Source of the DNA: Mucilaginibacter sp.
GTDB taxonomy: Bacteria; Bacteroidota; Bacteroidia; Sphingobacteriales; Sphingobacteriaceae
DNA: 41,452 nucleotides
Assembly: GCA_028287865.1 (NCBI GenBank)
Contig: JAQBOU010000016.1
Coordinates: 1 to 41,452, forward strand
Direction: 5' to 3'
Shown piece by piece: positions 16,979 to 25,116 of the stretch. Positions within the stretch are counted from its first letter, which is position 1. Each line of letters starts with the position of its first letter. Below the pieces are notes generated by a model that was not told the DNA's origin, ran no database searches, and saw only the letters and a program-made list of their open reading frames with translations. Position numbers and translations under genes: made by a program.

Positions 16979-18643
16979 CTATCCCCAATCAAAATCAACT
17001 TCCCTGTTATTTAATTTCCATTTAGCCGGCAATGGATTTATTAACCAGTCTAACGGTTCACCAATAGTTTGCTCTTTGGCAGCTTTGGCAAAACTTTGTT
17101 TAATGAAAGCTTTTTGCTCAGCACCCAAAGCATCCGGCTGTGCCGAAATAAACAGTGGTGCGCTACTTTCAGCCAGCAATTGCATCCATTGCTTGTTCTT
17201 TTCCCAGGGCACCTGGTTGGTTAGTCCCACACAATCGCCATCCACCGCGTAAAAAGTTTTATGCTGTGGCATCCGCAAACCAAGCGTATTTACACCCATT
17301 TTAAGGGTACGCGCCCATTCTTTGCCGCTGGTATCGTCGCCGATACGGTTGAGCTCAAAAAGACCCGCAGAAAGATGGCTCATTGTATTACAGCCTATCA
17401 GGTACACATCATCTGCCGCATCGCGGATCGATTTATATAAATGATTAATGATCTCTGCGTTGGTTTTGGTTTTATCGTTAAAGCTCCAGCCGGGCACTGT
17501 TATCCTTTCATTCATATCAAACCCCCACCGGCCTGTAATATCATACGTGCTGAAATCGTGTTTTACCATTTCAAAGCCCCATTGTTTGTATAAAGCGATA
17601 TTGCTTTTTATCCGCTCAATGTTTTCAGGCACGGTTGGATCAAGCACCGGGTTTTTTGGGTCGTCTCTGCCTTTTATCGGCGGGGCAAGCAAACTTAATT
17701 TATCATCATGTTTGGCACATAAGGGGCGCATCCACAAGCCGGGGCGCATGCCGAGTTTAACAATGTCCTGTGCCATCAGGTGCATATCTTTAAATTTTTC
17801 ATTTGGCCGTGAAAAATCCTCCTGCCAGCAGCAGTCGTCCGGCAATAATGGTGAGTAAGCCGCCCATCCTGCATCGATAACCGAAAACGGGCGGTTATTG
17901 GTATCGGTAACCAATTCGGCCATTAATTCGGTTTGTTCTTTAATCAGCTTTGGTGATTTATTGCCGTATGCATAATACCAATCGTTAATACCATAAACCG
18001 GCTGTCTTGGCAAACGCGGCTTTTCGCACATCATGCCACAAAAGCGCTGTGCGGTTAAAAATGGTGTTTCTGTTGCTGTGCTCTTTGTAGTTATAATATC
18101 TGCAGCGTGAAGTTTTCTGGCGCCGAGTTCAACGCCTGTACCGCCCGTGTGCGTATCAAGCGTTAATTCCAGGCTTTCGGGGTTTATATTCCACCAGCAA
18201 ATGGCATTGCAACCTGTTTTTACACCAAAGCAAGCTGTTTGCTGCGCGTCATATAATAATACATACCATGGGTTTTTATTAGTTGGTGAAAGAGCTTTCC
18301 AACCGGCGTCTCCATACGTGCGCTCCCAATGATCGCCCAAAACTTTTGCCGGGGTTGCTGTTTTATGCAGCCATTTTAAACGTATGCCGGTTAACGCTGT
18401 ATGCGGAGATTGTACATAAACACCTTGTGCTCCCTGATTTGCCTTTATGCCGACTTCAATATCTTTAAACGTAAATAAAGAATTCCCGGAGCGTTTCAGC
18501 TGAACCCATTTATCATCTGCTTGCGCCCATACTTCGTCTGGCAAACTCATTAAGGAATTGTTGCCTTCAGCATAGGTAAGTCTGCTGAATAACAAGGCTG
18601 CCAAAGTAGTAGCGGAAACTTTTACAAAATGACGTCTGTGCAT
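16979..18643 (-). CDS. Alpha-galactosidase-like glycosidase (GH36/GH27 clan) with Tat signal
   Basis: A 554-residue exported TIM-barrel glycosidase. The N-terminus HRRHFVKVSATTLAALL is a twin-arginine signal, so it is exported folded. Barrel motifs: VYGINDWYYAYG, FSVIDAGWAAYSP, MRPGLWMRPL, MVKHDFSTYDITGRWG (probable nucleophile Asp) and RIGDDTSGKEW (probable acid/base Asp). A beta-rich domain occupies residues 30-190. It probably removes alpha-galactosyl or similar residues; the exact sugar is open. The frame is open 17 codons further upstream, but the Tat motif fixes the start at 18643. The neighbours on its strand are unrelated, with no transport genes beside it. Confidence 0.8.
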   Translation of the reverse strand: MHRRHFVKVSATTLAALLFSRLTYAEGNNSLMSLPDEVWAQADDKWVQLKRSGNSLFTFKDIEVGIKANQGAQGVYVQSPHTALTGIRLKWLHKTATPAKVLGDHWERTYGDAGWKALSPTNKNPWYVLLYDAQQTACFGVKTGCNAICWWNINPESLELTLDTHTGGTGVELGARKLHAADIITTKSTATETPFLTAQRFCGMMCEKPRLPRQPVYGINDWYYAYGNKSPKLIKEQTELMAELVTDTNNRPFSVIDAGWAAYSPLLPDDCCWQEDFSRPNEKFKDMHLMAQDIVKLGMRPGLWMRPLCAKHDDKLSLLAPPIKGRDDPKNPVLDPTVPENIERIKSNIALYKQWGFEMVKHDFSTYDITGRWGFDMNERITVPGWSFNDKTKTNAEIINHLYKSIRDAADDVYLIGCNTMSHLSAGLFELNRIGDDTSGKEWARTLKMGVNTLGLRMPQHKTFYAVDGDCVGLTNQVPWEKNKQWMQLLAESSAPLFISAQPDALGAEQKAFIKQSFAKAAKEQTIGEPLDWLINPLPAKWKLNNREVDFDWG

Positions 18644-18845
18644 AGTTTTACGTTTGAATTTTAATATCAATGCCTGATTAATTGTATTGGGCAATCAACT
18701 AAAGTACAACTATCTAAACAAAATGCTGTCCTGTAAAATTCAGGCAAAGAGAATAGTGTGATTAAAGCTTTAGAGCTCTTTTTGTTTCGGGGATTAAATT
18801 AAACATGCGCCACTTTAGTATTGTACAACCAACCAAAGAATCCCA

Positions 18846-19892
18846 TCAACTATTTCTGCTGCTAAAATTCCATATGCGCTCTGCCTTACGGCCAATGAGC
18901 CAGAAAGACAGCCCCAAAATAGAAAAGAATAAGGTTTTATTGGTATGGTCCCAAAAGTATTCGAAGTATTTGGTGTAGATAAAAATAAGAAGGAAGGTTA
19001 TCCCGAATTCACGGGCTATCACATCTTTTGTTTTTAAACCAATAAACAAAAAGCAGGCTGCGATGACGCCTGAAATGATACCCCAGTAAAAAAAGCTGAT
19101 CTGTTTAACATGCCACCAACTATCAATATTGCCCAGGTTGCCAAATATGCTCAACAGCCATAACGACATAAAAAGATATAAAAGACCCACTATGTAAGTA
19201 AGCTCCCAAAAGCGCTGAAACCATTTTTGCTTTTTAAGGATGTAACAGGCGGCAACCAGTATAAATCCGAATAAAACAAATCTTAGCGGGTAATTCATTC
19301 CTAAAAAATAGTCGCTCCACCGGGTTTGATACCCCGTTTCAGTTCCAAACCAACTACCAAGCGACACTAACGCGAAAAGCCAGATCAGTCTTGAATCCAA
19401 TCGGGAACCTAAAAATCCGTATACAAAAACAGATAATAAAAACAACAGGGAAAAATGACCGGAACCGTTGTCAAATGTTTTGCCGAGATAGGCGATGCAA
19501 CAGGCTGTAAATAGCACACCCGTAAAAATAATTGCCTCGTTGCTGAAAACTTTTTCGGGATATTTCATTTCCCAGCGCCTGCCGAAATAGAATGCTACTA
19601 CAGCCATGATACCAGCCCCAATACTGATCATAATATCGGGGGTATAATACAGGCTTTTAAGCCAATTGATTATCCTGTCGTCAATAATAAGTGATCCAAT
19701 AGCTATTGCACCGCAAAATAACGCTATCCAAAAGGAATATTTTGCCAACCGCATCCAGTCAAAACCTTTTACTTCGTATGAATTACGCAGATTTTGGGCA
19801 AGCCCGGCATCAATCAGGTGATCCTCCTCCCAGTGCTTAATTGCATTGTTTAAAAATTCGCTTTCCTGTTTATCAAGATTGAGTTTACTCAT
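18846..19892 (-). CDS. DUF2157-like polytopic membrane protein
   Basis: A 348-residue protein. A soluble N-terminal helix region (EFLNNAIKHWEEDHLIDAGL) precedes a membrane part of about ten hydrophobic segments beginning near residue 50 (YSFWIALFCGAIAIGSLII). This arrangement is that of DUF2157 proteins; the function is unknown to me. The segment WSDYFLGMNYPLRFVLFGFI contains a loop with several aromatic residues. It begins 99 bases from the stop of ribF on the same strand; in that gap AGTTTATAAA occurs twice. Nothing shows regulation. Confidence 0.65.
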   Translation of the reverse strand: MSKLNLDKQESEFLNNAIKHWEEDHLIDAGLAQNLRNSYEVKGFDWMRLAKYSFWIALFCGAIAIGSLIIDDRIINWLKSLYYTPDIMISIGAGIMAVVAFYFGRRWEMKYPEKVFSNEAIIFTGVLFTACCIAYLGKTFDNGSGHFSLLFLLSVFVYGFLGSRLDSRLIWLFALVSLGSWFGTETGYQTRWSDYFLGMNYPLRFVLFGFILVAACYILKKQKWFQRFWELTYIVGLLYLFMSLWLLSIFGNLGNIDSWWHVKQISFFYWGIISGVIAACFLFIGLKTKDVIAREFGITFLLIFIYTKYFEYFWDHTNKTLFFSILGLSFWLIGRKAERIWNFSSRNS

Positions 19893-19991
19893 GGTTAACA
19901 GTCCACGGTCGATAGTTTATAAACCATGGTTAGTTTATAAATATAAGAAATGGCATTATAATAATGTTTGGAAGCCCAATTAATATTAATG

Positions 19992-20933
19992 CTATGAATT
20001 ATCGACTTCACGAAGCAAAGCAGTCACATCAACCTTATCCTGTGCCAGCTGTGCTTTAAGTTCATCAAGGGATGCAAACTTAACATCGCCCCTAACAAAA
20101 TTATAGAACTCCATCCGGATTTGTTGGTTGTAAATATCCTGGTCGAAGTCAAAAATATTTACCTCTATATTGCGGGTGAGCCCGTTAACTGTTGGGCGTG
20201 AGCCGATGTAGGCCATGCCTTTATAAACAGTCCCGGCTACAATTACTTTAACAGCAAATATCCCATCGGAAGGAATTAATTTATACCGTTCTTCAATAAA
20301 AATATTGGCTGTAGGATAGCCGATCTGTCGGCCAAGCTGGTCGCCGCGAATAACTTTTCCAGTTAAAAAAAAGGGATAACCTAAAAGTGTGTTGGCCGAT
20401 TCAATTTCGCCATTAAGTAAAGCCGTTCTTATCCGCGTGGAACTTACTGCCACCTCATCAATATCCTGCTCTGGTATTTCAACCACCTCAAAACCATAAA
20501 CCGGACCTAACTGCAACAAATCTTCCAAGCCGCCCTGCCTGTCTTTACCAAAACGATGGTCATAACCGATCACAATCTTTTTGGTGCCTATTTTATTTAC
20601 GAGCACATCCCGGATATACCCTTCGGCTGTCTGGTTACTGAAATCTCTTGAAAACGGTGTAATGATAAGGTGATCAACCCCCAACTGTTCAAGTAATCCG
20701 GCTTTTTCATTAATGGTATTGATCAGTTTAATGCTTTCATCCTCGGGATGTAATATCATCCGGGGGTGCGGAAAAAAAGTAAGCAGCACGGTTTCTCCTC
20801 CTGTACTGTCAGCTATTTCCTTTATGCCTGAAATAATTTTACGATGCCCTATATGCACGCCATCAAAAGTGCCAATAGTAACCACCGCATTTTTTAGCGG
20901 AACGAATTCATCAATATTATGATAGATGTGCAT
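19992..20933 (-). CDS. ribF: Bifunctional riboflavin kinase/FAD synthetase
   Basis: Makes FMN and then FAD from riboflavin and ATP in the cytoplasm. A 313-residue protein: the N-terminal adenylyltransferase domain with VTIGTFDGVHIGHRKI and GYDHRFGKDRQG, and the C-terminal riboflavin kinase domain with GKVIRGDQLGRQIGYPTANI and SDGIFAVKV. The frame is open back to 21035, overlapping truB, but the added 34 codons are heptamer-repeat sequence; the ATG at 20931-20933 gives the normal N-terminus. Cotranscription with truB upstream (94 bases from its stop to this start) is likely and is the common truB-ribF order. No FMN riboswitch is seen. Confidence 0.95.
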   Translation of the reverse strand: MHIYHNIDEFVPLKNAVVTIGTFDGVHIGHRKIISGIKEIADSTGGETVLLTFFPHPRMILHPEDESIKLINTINEKAGLLEQLGVDHLIITPFSRDFSNQTAEGYIRDVLVNKIGTKKIVIGYDHRFGKDRQGGLEDLLQLGPVYGFEVVEIPEQDIDEVAVSSTRIRTALLNGEIESANTLLGYPFFLTGKVIRGDQLGRQIGYPTANIFIEERYKLIPSDGIFAVKVIVAGTVYKGMAYIGSRPTVNGLTRNIEVNIFDFDQDIYNQQIRMEFYNFVRGDVKFASLDELKAQLAQDKVDVTALLREVDNS

Positions 20934-20955
20934 ACTCAAAGACAAAGATAGTTTT

Positions 20956-20990
20956 GATTTTGGAATTCGGCTTTGGGATTCGGCATTTGA
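20956..20990. repeat. Heptamer array between truB and ribF
   Basis: Five contiguous 7-base units: GATTTTG, GAATTCG, GCTTTGG, GATTCGG, CATTTGA, with consensus close to GATTTNG. The same GATTT core is used by the array in mqnB. If translated from the upstream frame it would add a non-conserved peptide to RibF. Confidence 0.55.
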
Positions 20991-21027
20991 AGAAATGATT
21001 ACAGAATTGTTACTAAACGTAAAATGA

Positions 21028-21747
21028 TCATTCAATAATTGTTGCTGTAGCTTTAAGCTCTCTTATAATATTCACAATTTCCATTACTTCAAAAGCCTCC
21101 TCAATTTTATATTCACCGCTGCGGGTGCGCCTTAAATTAGATAGATAGGCACCATTGTTTAAAGTTTTTCCAAAATCGTTCACTAAGGATCGGATATAAG
21201 TGCCTTTACTGCATACTACCCGAAAATTAACCTCAGGCAGGGTTATGCCGGTAATTTCAAATTCGCTGATGGTTACATTCCGTAAGCGAAGTTCAACCTC
21301 TTCGCCCCTGCGGGCTTTCTCATATAATCTTTCCCCATCAATTTTTATAGCAGAGTGTGCCGGCGGGTATTGCTGTATATCACCGATAAATTGCTTGCAG
21401 GCATCCCTTATATCCTGTTCCGTTATGTGACTTATATCAAATTTTTGGTCAGCATCAGTTTCCATATCGTAGGATGGCGTGGTTTCGCCTAAAACCATAG
21501 TACCGGTGTATTCTTTTTCCTGAGCCTGAAAAGTATCAATCTGCTTGGTCATTTTACCGGTACAGATTATAAGCAGCCCGGAGGCCAGCGGGTCGAGCGT
21601 GCCGGCATGGCCCACTTTTAATTTTAATGGCTTAAAAGCATTGCGGATCTTGCCCACTACATCAAAGCTGGTCCAGTTATAAGGCTTGTTTATAAGCAGC
21701 AGCTGGCCTTCGGCAAATTCTTCTATTCTTGTATACGAGTTGGTCAC
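21028..21747 (-). CDS. truB: tRNA pseudouridine-55 synthase
   Basis: Converts U55 to pseudouridine in the T-loop of tRNAs. A 239-residue protein with the catalytic motif GHAGTLDPLASGLLIICTGK, in which the Asp is the nucleophile; other TruB blocks are NKPYNWTSFDVVGKIRNAF, DIQQYPPAHSAIKIDGERLYEKAR and VVCSKGTYIRSLVNDFG. It lacks a clear C-terminal PUA domain, as in many short bacterial forms. The start is GTG (21745-21747), the only start before the conserved block. ribF follows on the same strand. Confidence 0.94.
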   Translation of the reverse strand: MTNSYTRIEEFAEGQLLLINKPYNWTSFDVVGKIRNAFKPLKLKVGHAGTLDPLASGLLIICTGKMTKQIDTFQAQEKEYTGTMVLGETTPSYDMETDADQKFDISHITEQDIRDACKQFIGDIQQYPPAHSAIKIDGERLYEKARRGEEVELRLRNVTISEFEITGITLPEVNFRVVCSKGTYIRSLVNDFGKTLNNGAYLSNLRRTRSGEYKIEEAFEVMEIVNIIRELKATATIIE

Positions 21748-21824
21748 CGCTTTCTATGAATTACTTTATTTAACTGATTTTTAATATTAGCGAAATTTAA
21801 ATGATTGATTAATCGAAAAATCAA

Positions 21825-22685
21825 TTAAACCCGTGCTTCGGGCAAAAATATATCATCCTTAACTTCAGGAATGAGTTTGTTTTCCAAGGCTTTGTTAAAA
21901 AGCAACTTTATGGCTTTTTTTCCCTCAGCCCCCAAATCTACTGAATACTTATTTACATACAGCTCAATGTGCTTATACATTACCTCTTCGCTCATCTCCT
22001 GGGCATGTGAGCGGATATATTCCAACCCGGATTTTGGGTTCTCAAATGCAAACTCGACCGAGCGGCGGATAACCCGGTTTATTTTGTGCTGCACCTCCAT
22101 TGGTAAATTTCGATTAGCCACAATGCCTCCAAGCGGGATGGCGCAACCGGTTTGTTTTTCCCAGTAATCGCCCAGATCAATGATCTTTTTTAACCCTTTA
22201 TCCTGGTAGGTGAACCGATTTTCATGAATGATAAGGCCTATATCAACCCGCCCTTCAAGCACGGCATCCTCAATATCAGAAAAAACCAGCTCCACCTTGT
22301 TGGTGGCATTTGGAAAAGCAGTTCCCAGTAAAAAATTGGCAGTGGTGTATTTGCCGGGAATCCCGATAGTTAGTTGTGCGTTGTGCGTTGTAAGTTGTGT
22401 GCGGAGTTCTTCAGGATCTTCTTTACAAATCAACAAAGGGCCTACGCCAAAGCCCAGCGCACTGCCGGCATCTAATAACACATATTTATCAGCAACATAG
22501 GCAAAGGCGTGATAGCTGAGCTTGGTGATATCCGGTTCACCGCGCATGGCCTTTTGATTGAGCGTTTCAACATCATCATAAAACACATCAAAGGTTAACC
22601 CTTCAGTGTCAATTTTATGATGGATCATCGCATCAAAAATAAAGGTATCATTGGGGCAGGGCGAAAAACCCAGGGATAGTTTCAT
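21825..22685 (-). CDS. mqnD: 1,4-dihydroxy-6-naphthoate synthase (futalosine menaquinone route)
   Basis: Converts cyclic dehypoxanthinylfutalosine to 1,4-dihydroxy-6-naphthoate. A 286-residue protein of the periplasmic-binding-protein-like fold, with the signature LGFSPCPNDTFIFDAM at the N-terminus, DITKLSYHAFAYV, and PLGGIVANRNLP. Inside it, residues about 96-106 (RTQLTTHNAQLT) come from four tandem heptamers (22371-22398) inserted in frame between DPEE and IGIPGKYTT, a surface-loop position. No stop or frame change results. mqnB lies 106 bases upstream on the same strand, forming a menaquinone unit. Confidence 0.93.
   Translation of the reverse strand: MKLSLGFSPCPNDTFIFDAMIHHKIDTEGLTFDVFYDDVETLNQKAMRGEPDITKLSYHAFAYVADKYVLLDAGSALGFGVGPLLICKEDPEELRTQLTTHNAQLTIGIPGKYTTANFLLGTAFPNATNKVELVFSDIEDAVLEGRVDIGLIIHENRFTYQDKGLKKIIDLGDYWEKQTGCAIPLGGIVANRNLPMEVQHKINRVIRRSVEFAFENPKSGLEYIRSHAQEMSEEVMYKHIELYVNKYSVDLGAEGKKAIKLLFNKALENKLIPEVKDDIFLPEARV
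22364..22398. repeat. Heptamer array inside mqnD
   Basis: Read on the minus (coding) strand the units are ACAACTT, ACAACGC, ACAACGC, ACAACTA (22371-22398), preceded on the plus strand by a partial unit CGATAGT. They total 28 bases plus flanks, and the coding frame continues through. Confidence 0.7.
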
Positions 22686-22756
22686 AGTTATAAATAAGAT
22701 ATATCATACGAACGAAGCGTTGCAATCGCGAACTTTGCAAGGCCGTCCTGCATTAT

Positions 22757-22782
22757 GGTTGCTTCGTGCATCGCACTGACCG
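22757..22782. repeat. Diverged copy of the GATTGCTTC...GCAATGACG repeat between mqnB and mqnD
   Basis: GGTTGCTTCGTGCATCGCAC followed by TGACC matches 19 of 26 positions of the repeat present at 41255-41282, without gaps. It lies in the 106-base gap between mqnB and mqnD. Confidence 0.4.
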
Positions 22783-22791
22783 TTTTTAAAG

Positions 22792-23490
22792 TTAAGCGTA
22801 TAGCTTTAAAAATTCAATGGCAAAGGTATTCAGATTTTTTATGGCAAGCCCTATGTTCCAGCTACCACGATCACGCTTTTCTACATAATTTGACACTGCC
22901 CTGATTTGCAGGCAGGGCACGTTCATTTCTTTACAAGCATAAAAAAAGGCGGCCCCCTCCATACTTTCCAATTGCGGCTTTAACCTTTCGGTTACTTTTT
23001 TTATAGAATTTTCATCCCCATGTACGGTGTTAACCGTTATAGCTCCGGCAGTTTTAAGGTTAAAAGTGTTAAACAGGTTATACAGGTCTGCGAGTTTAAT
23101 TGTTGGATAATAGGTTCCTTCACCAAAGCCAAGTTGCTCAATAGATAAAAATCCGTCACCGTCTTCAGCGCCTAATTCTGCCAAAGCATCTGAGGATACC
23201 TCCAGTACATCGCCTATAGCTATATCCCTGGTAAAACTTCCCGCTATTCCCAAATTAACTACCAGGTCGTATTTATTCGCTGTTAAATGCCTTCCAAGGG
23301 CAAAGGCGGTTGCTACCATCCCGACACCGGATAGGAGAATTGAAGTGTTTGGGCCAAAATTTATGCTGTCGGATTTACGATTTATGATTTTGGAACCATC
23401 CTCATTTTCCAAATCGTAATGCGTAATTCGTAATTCTGAAATTAATGGTTTAATTTCTTCTTCCGTAGCTGCAACCACCAATATCCGCAT
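22792..23490 (-). CDS. mqnB: Futalosine hydrolase
   Basis: Hydrolyses futalosine to dehypoxanthinylfutalosine and hypoxanthine. A 232-residue member of the nucleoside-phosphorylase/MTA nucleosidase fold: LVVAATEEEIKPL at the N-terminus, LLSGVGMVATAFALGRHL, VVNLGIAGSFTRDIAIGDV, and ESMEGAAFFYACKEMNVPC with the substrate-binding Met-Glu. Residues about 17-41 (including ELRITHYDLENEDGSKIINR) are encoded by an inverted pair of heptamer arrays, in frame, before the conserved LLSGVG block. It is the first gene of the mqnB-mqnD pair. Confidence 0.93.
   Translation of the reverse strand: MRILVVAATEEEIKPLISELRITHYDLENEDGSKIINRKSDSINFGPNTSILLSGVGMVATAFALGRHLTANKYDLVVNLGIAGSFTRDIAIGDVLEVSSDALAELGAEDGDGFLSIEQLGFGEGTYYPTIKLADLYNLFNTFNLKTAGAITVNTVHGDENSIKKVTERLKPQLESMEGAAFFYACKEMNVPCLQIRAVSNYVEKRDRGSWNIGLAIKNLNTFAIEFLKLYA
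23372..23438. repeat. Inverted pair of heptamer arrays inside mqnB
   Basis: Plus-strand units: GATTTAC, GATTTAT, GATTTTG (23372-23392), an 18-base centre, then AAATCGT, AATGCGT, AATTCGT, AATTCTG (23411-23438). The second set is roughly the reverse complement of the first (ACGATTT against AAATCGT). Confidence 0.7.
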
Positions 23491-23541
23491 CTTGCTTTTT
23501 TTTGACAGCTAAGATAAAACATAACGCCTATTTTTGTTTTG

Positions 23542-23549
23542 TATATTTG
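23542..23549 (+). promoter_or_regulatory. -7 element (TATATTTG) for the PTPS-folE operon
   Basis: TATATTTG matches the -7 consensus and lies 14-17 bases before the two candidate ATGs (23564, 23567). It makes an upstream start at 23534 implausible, since that codon would lie before transcription begins. Confidence 0.6.
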
Positions 23550-23566
23550 CACCATTATTTGTTATG

Positions 23567-23983
23567 ATGATACATATTACGCGCAAAGAACATTTTAATG
23601 CGGCACACAGAATGTACCGCGAGGAATGGAGCGAAGAGAAAAATGCAGAAGTGTTTGGCAAGTGCGCCAATCCTAACTGGCATGGCCACAATTACAACTT
23701 GTTTGTAACAGTAAAAGGCGAAGTTACACATGCAACCGGGTACCTGATAGACCTGAAAGAATTAAAGGTAATTATTAATGACTATGTGATTGAAAAGCTC
23801 GACCATAAAAACATTAATAAGGATGTTGATTTTATGACAGGAAAAATGGCATCAACCGAGTTGCTTTGTATTGAAATTTTTAACCAGCTGAAAAAACCGA
23901 TAGAAGCATACGAAGGTGTGTTTTTACATTCAGTGAAATTATACGAAACTGAAAATAATTCTGCTGAATACTTTGGCGATTAA
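23567..23983 (+). CDS. 6-pyruvoyl-tetrahydropterin / 6-carboxytetrahydropterin synthase family protein
   Basis: A 138-residue PTPS/QueD-fold enzyme acting on dihydroneopterin triphosphate, the product of FolE encoded next. Zn-binding histidines: His14 (FNAAHRM), His39 and His41 (WHGHNY); the catalytic-type cysteine is Cys33 in GKCANPNWHGHNY, a spacing closer to PTPS (GKCNNPNGHGHNY) than to E. coli QueD. The LDHKNINKDVDFMTG block is also family-typical. It may feed queuosine or a tetrahydropterin; sequence alone does not decide. The ATG at 23567 matches the family N-terminus (MIHITRKEHF); the ATG one codon earlier is equivalent. folE starts 9 bases after its stop. Confidence 0.9.
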   Translation: MIHITRKEHFNAAHRMYREEWSEEKNAEVFGKCANPNWHGHNYNLFVTVKGEVTHATGYLIDLKELKVIINDYVIEKLDHKNINKDVDFMTGKMASTELLCIEIFNQLKKPIEAYEGVFLHSVKLYETENNSAEYFGD

Positions 23984-23992
23984 ATCTTAAAA

Positions 23993-24631
23993 ATGATTAA
24001 TGATAACCATATTCCCGACAGGGATGATGATATTGACGGCTATACAAAAATAGACCGTTATAATCCGGCCCTGATTGAAAATTTATCTGCACACTACAAA
24101 GATATTTTACATCAGATTGGTGAAAAACCCGAACGTGAAGGACTGTTAAAATCCCCCGAACGTGTTGCCAAGGCATTGCTGTATTTAACCCAGGGATATG
24201 ACCTGGATGCAAAGGAAATCCTTAATTCGGCAATGTTTAAGGAAGATTACAGCCAAATGGTAATTGTAAAGGATATTGAAGTTTATTCGATGTGTGAGCA
24301 TCATATGCTGCCATTTTTCGGCAAGGCGCATGTTGCCTATATCCCTAATGGCCATGTAGTGGGTTTAAGTAAAATACCGAGGGTGGTCGATGTTTTTGCA
24401 CGCAGGCTACAGGTACAGGAACGCCTAACCAACGAGATACGCGATTGCATACAGGATACTTTAAATCCATGGGGTGTTGGCATTGTAATTGAATGCAGGC
24501 ACCTTTGTATGAGTATGCGGGGCGTTCAAAAACAAAACTCTGTTACCACTACGTCCGCCTTTACCGGCGAGTTTTTAAAAGAGAAAACACGTACCGAATT
24601 TTTGAATTTAATATCGTCAAGGTTAAGTTGA
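23993..24631 (+). CDS. folE: GTP cyclohydrolase I
   Basis: Opens GTP to 7,8-dihydroneopterin triphosphate, the first step of folate and pterin synthesis. A 212-residue protein: [40 protein letters not shown] with the Zn-binding Cys and His, [20 protein letters not shown], and [18 protein letters not shown] with the second Zn-ligand Cys. A 30-residue acidic N-terminal extension precedes the core. It follows the PTPS-like gene at 9 bases, forming a two-gene operon. The next gene (unknown cassette) has its own promoter overlapping the folE stop. Confidence 0.95.
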   Translation: MINDNHIPDRDDDIDGYTKIDRYNPALIENLSAHYKDILHQIGEKPEREGLLKSPERVAKALLYLTQGYDLDAKEILNSAMFKEDYSQMVIVKDIEVYSMCEHHMLPFFGKAHVAYIPNGHVVGLSKIPRVVDVFARRLQVQERLTNEIRDCIQDTLNPWGVGIVIECRHLCMSMRGVQKQNSVTTTSAFTGEFLKEKTRTEFLNLISSRLS

Positions 24632-24658
24632 TATAGAAAATAAAAATGACTATCTTTA
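24628..24658 (+). promoter_or_regulatory. Promoter of the unknown two-gene cassette
   Basis: TTG at 24628-24630 and TATCTTTA at 24651-24658 are separated by 20 bases, the spacing usual for Bacteroidota -33/-7 elements; the -7 differs from TAnnTTTG only in the last base. The -33 overlaps the folE stop codon, and the ATG at 24688 follows 29 bases after the -7. Confidence 0.5.
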
Positions 24659-24687
24659 TAATACCATATTCGACCTTGTTTTTTTAA

Positions 24688-25116
24688 ATGAACCTTAAAT
24701 ATAAAAGCCTAATGCTTGAGGCAGGCATAGCGGAAATCTGTCCTCCAACAGAATCTATTCAGCGAGAAATTCAAGCATTTCGATTTATTTATGAAAGGAT
24801 AGAAGATGACAGGAACTTCATACCTGTATATATCAAAAAGCCACAAAGATTTAATCATAAATCGGATGCAGAAAAATGTAGTGGTTTTGGAATCTCTTTA
24901 TATAATTCTGAAGAACGGGCAATAAAAAAATATTCTAGTTTAATTAATGTTGTTCAAAATATCGGGAAAACAATTGGCACTCATCTAGCAGAAGGGAAAA
25001 TACTAAAAGATTTTGGTGTAACAACCCCTATCGATGGGGAAGGGCACTTTGATTTACATGAGTCCGACACTTGTAATTTACACAATAAGTTTACCGTTGT
25101 CAGAAAGATAGCTTAA
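24688..25116 (+). CDS. Unknown protein, first gene of an accessory two-gene cassette
   Basis: I do not recognise a named family. The 142-residue soluble protein has PPTESIQREIQAFRFIYERI, then CSGFGISLYNSEERAIKKY (residues 64-82), NIGKTIGTHLAEGKI (91-105) and, near the end, EGHFDLHESDTCNLHNKFTV (118-137). The GHFDLHE motif with a later Cys/His cluster looks conserved and possibly catalytic or metal binding. Its stop overlaps the next start by one base (TAATG), so the two products are probably made together. The pair is AT-rich and sits between folE and fabD, housekeeping genes of normal composition, which suggests transfer. A defence or toxin-antitoxin role is only a hypothesis. Confidence 0.7.
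   Translation: MNLKYKSLMLEAGIAEICPPTESIQREIQAFRFIYERIEDDRNFIPVYIKKPQRFNHKSDAEKCSGFGISLYNSEERAIKKYSSLINVVQNIGKTIGTHLAEGKILKDFGVTTPIDGEGHFDLHESDTCNLHNKFTVVRKIA

Noticed and set aside
20934..21035. N-terminal extension of RibF overlapping truB
   Set aside because: The added residues are encoded by heptamer repeats and the conserved N-terminus begins at 20933.
19992..21035. FMN riboswitch near ribF
   Set aside because: No conserved RFN-type stems are seen upstream of ribF or truB.
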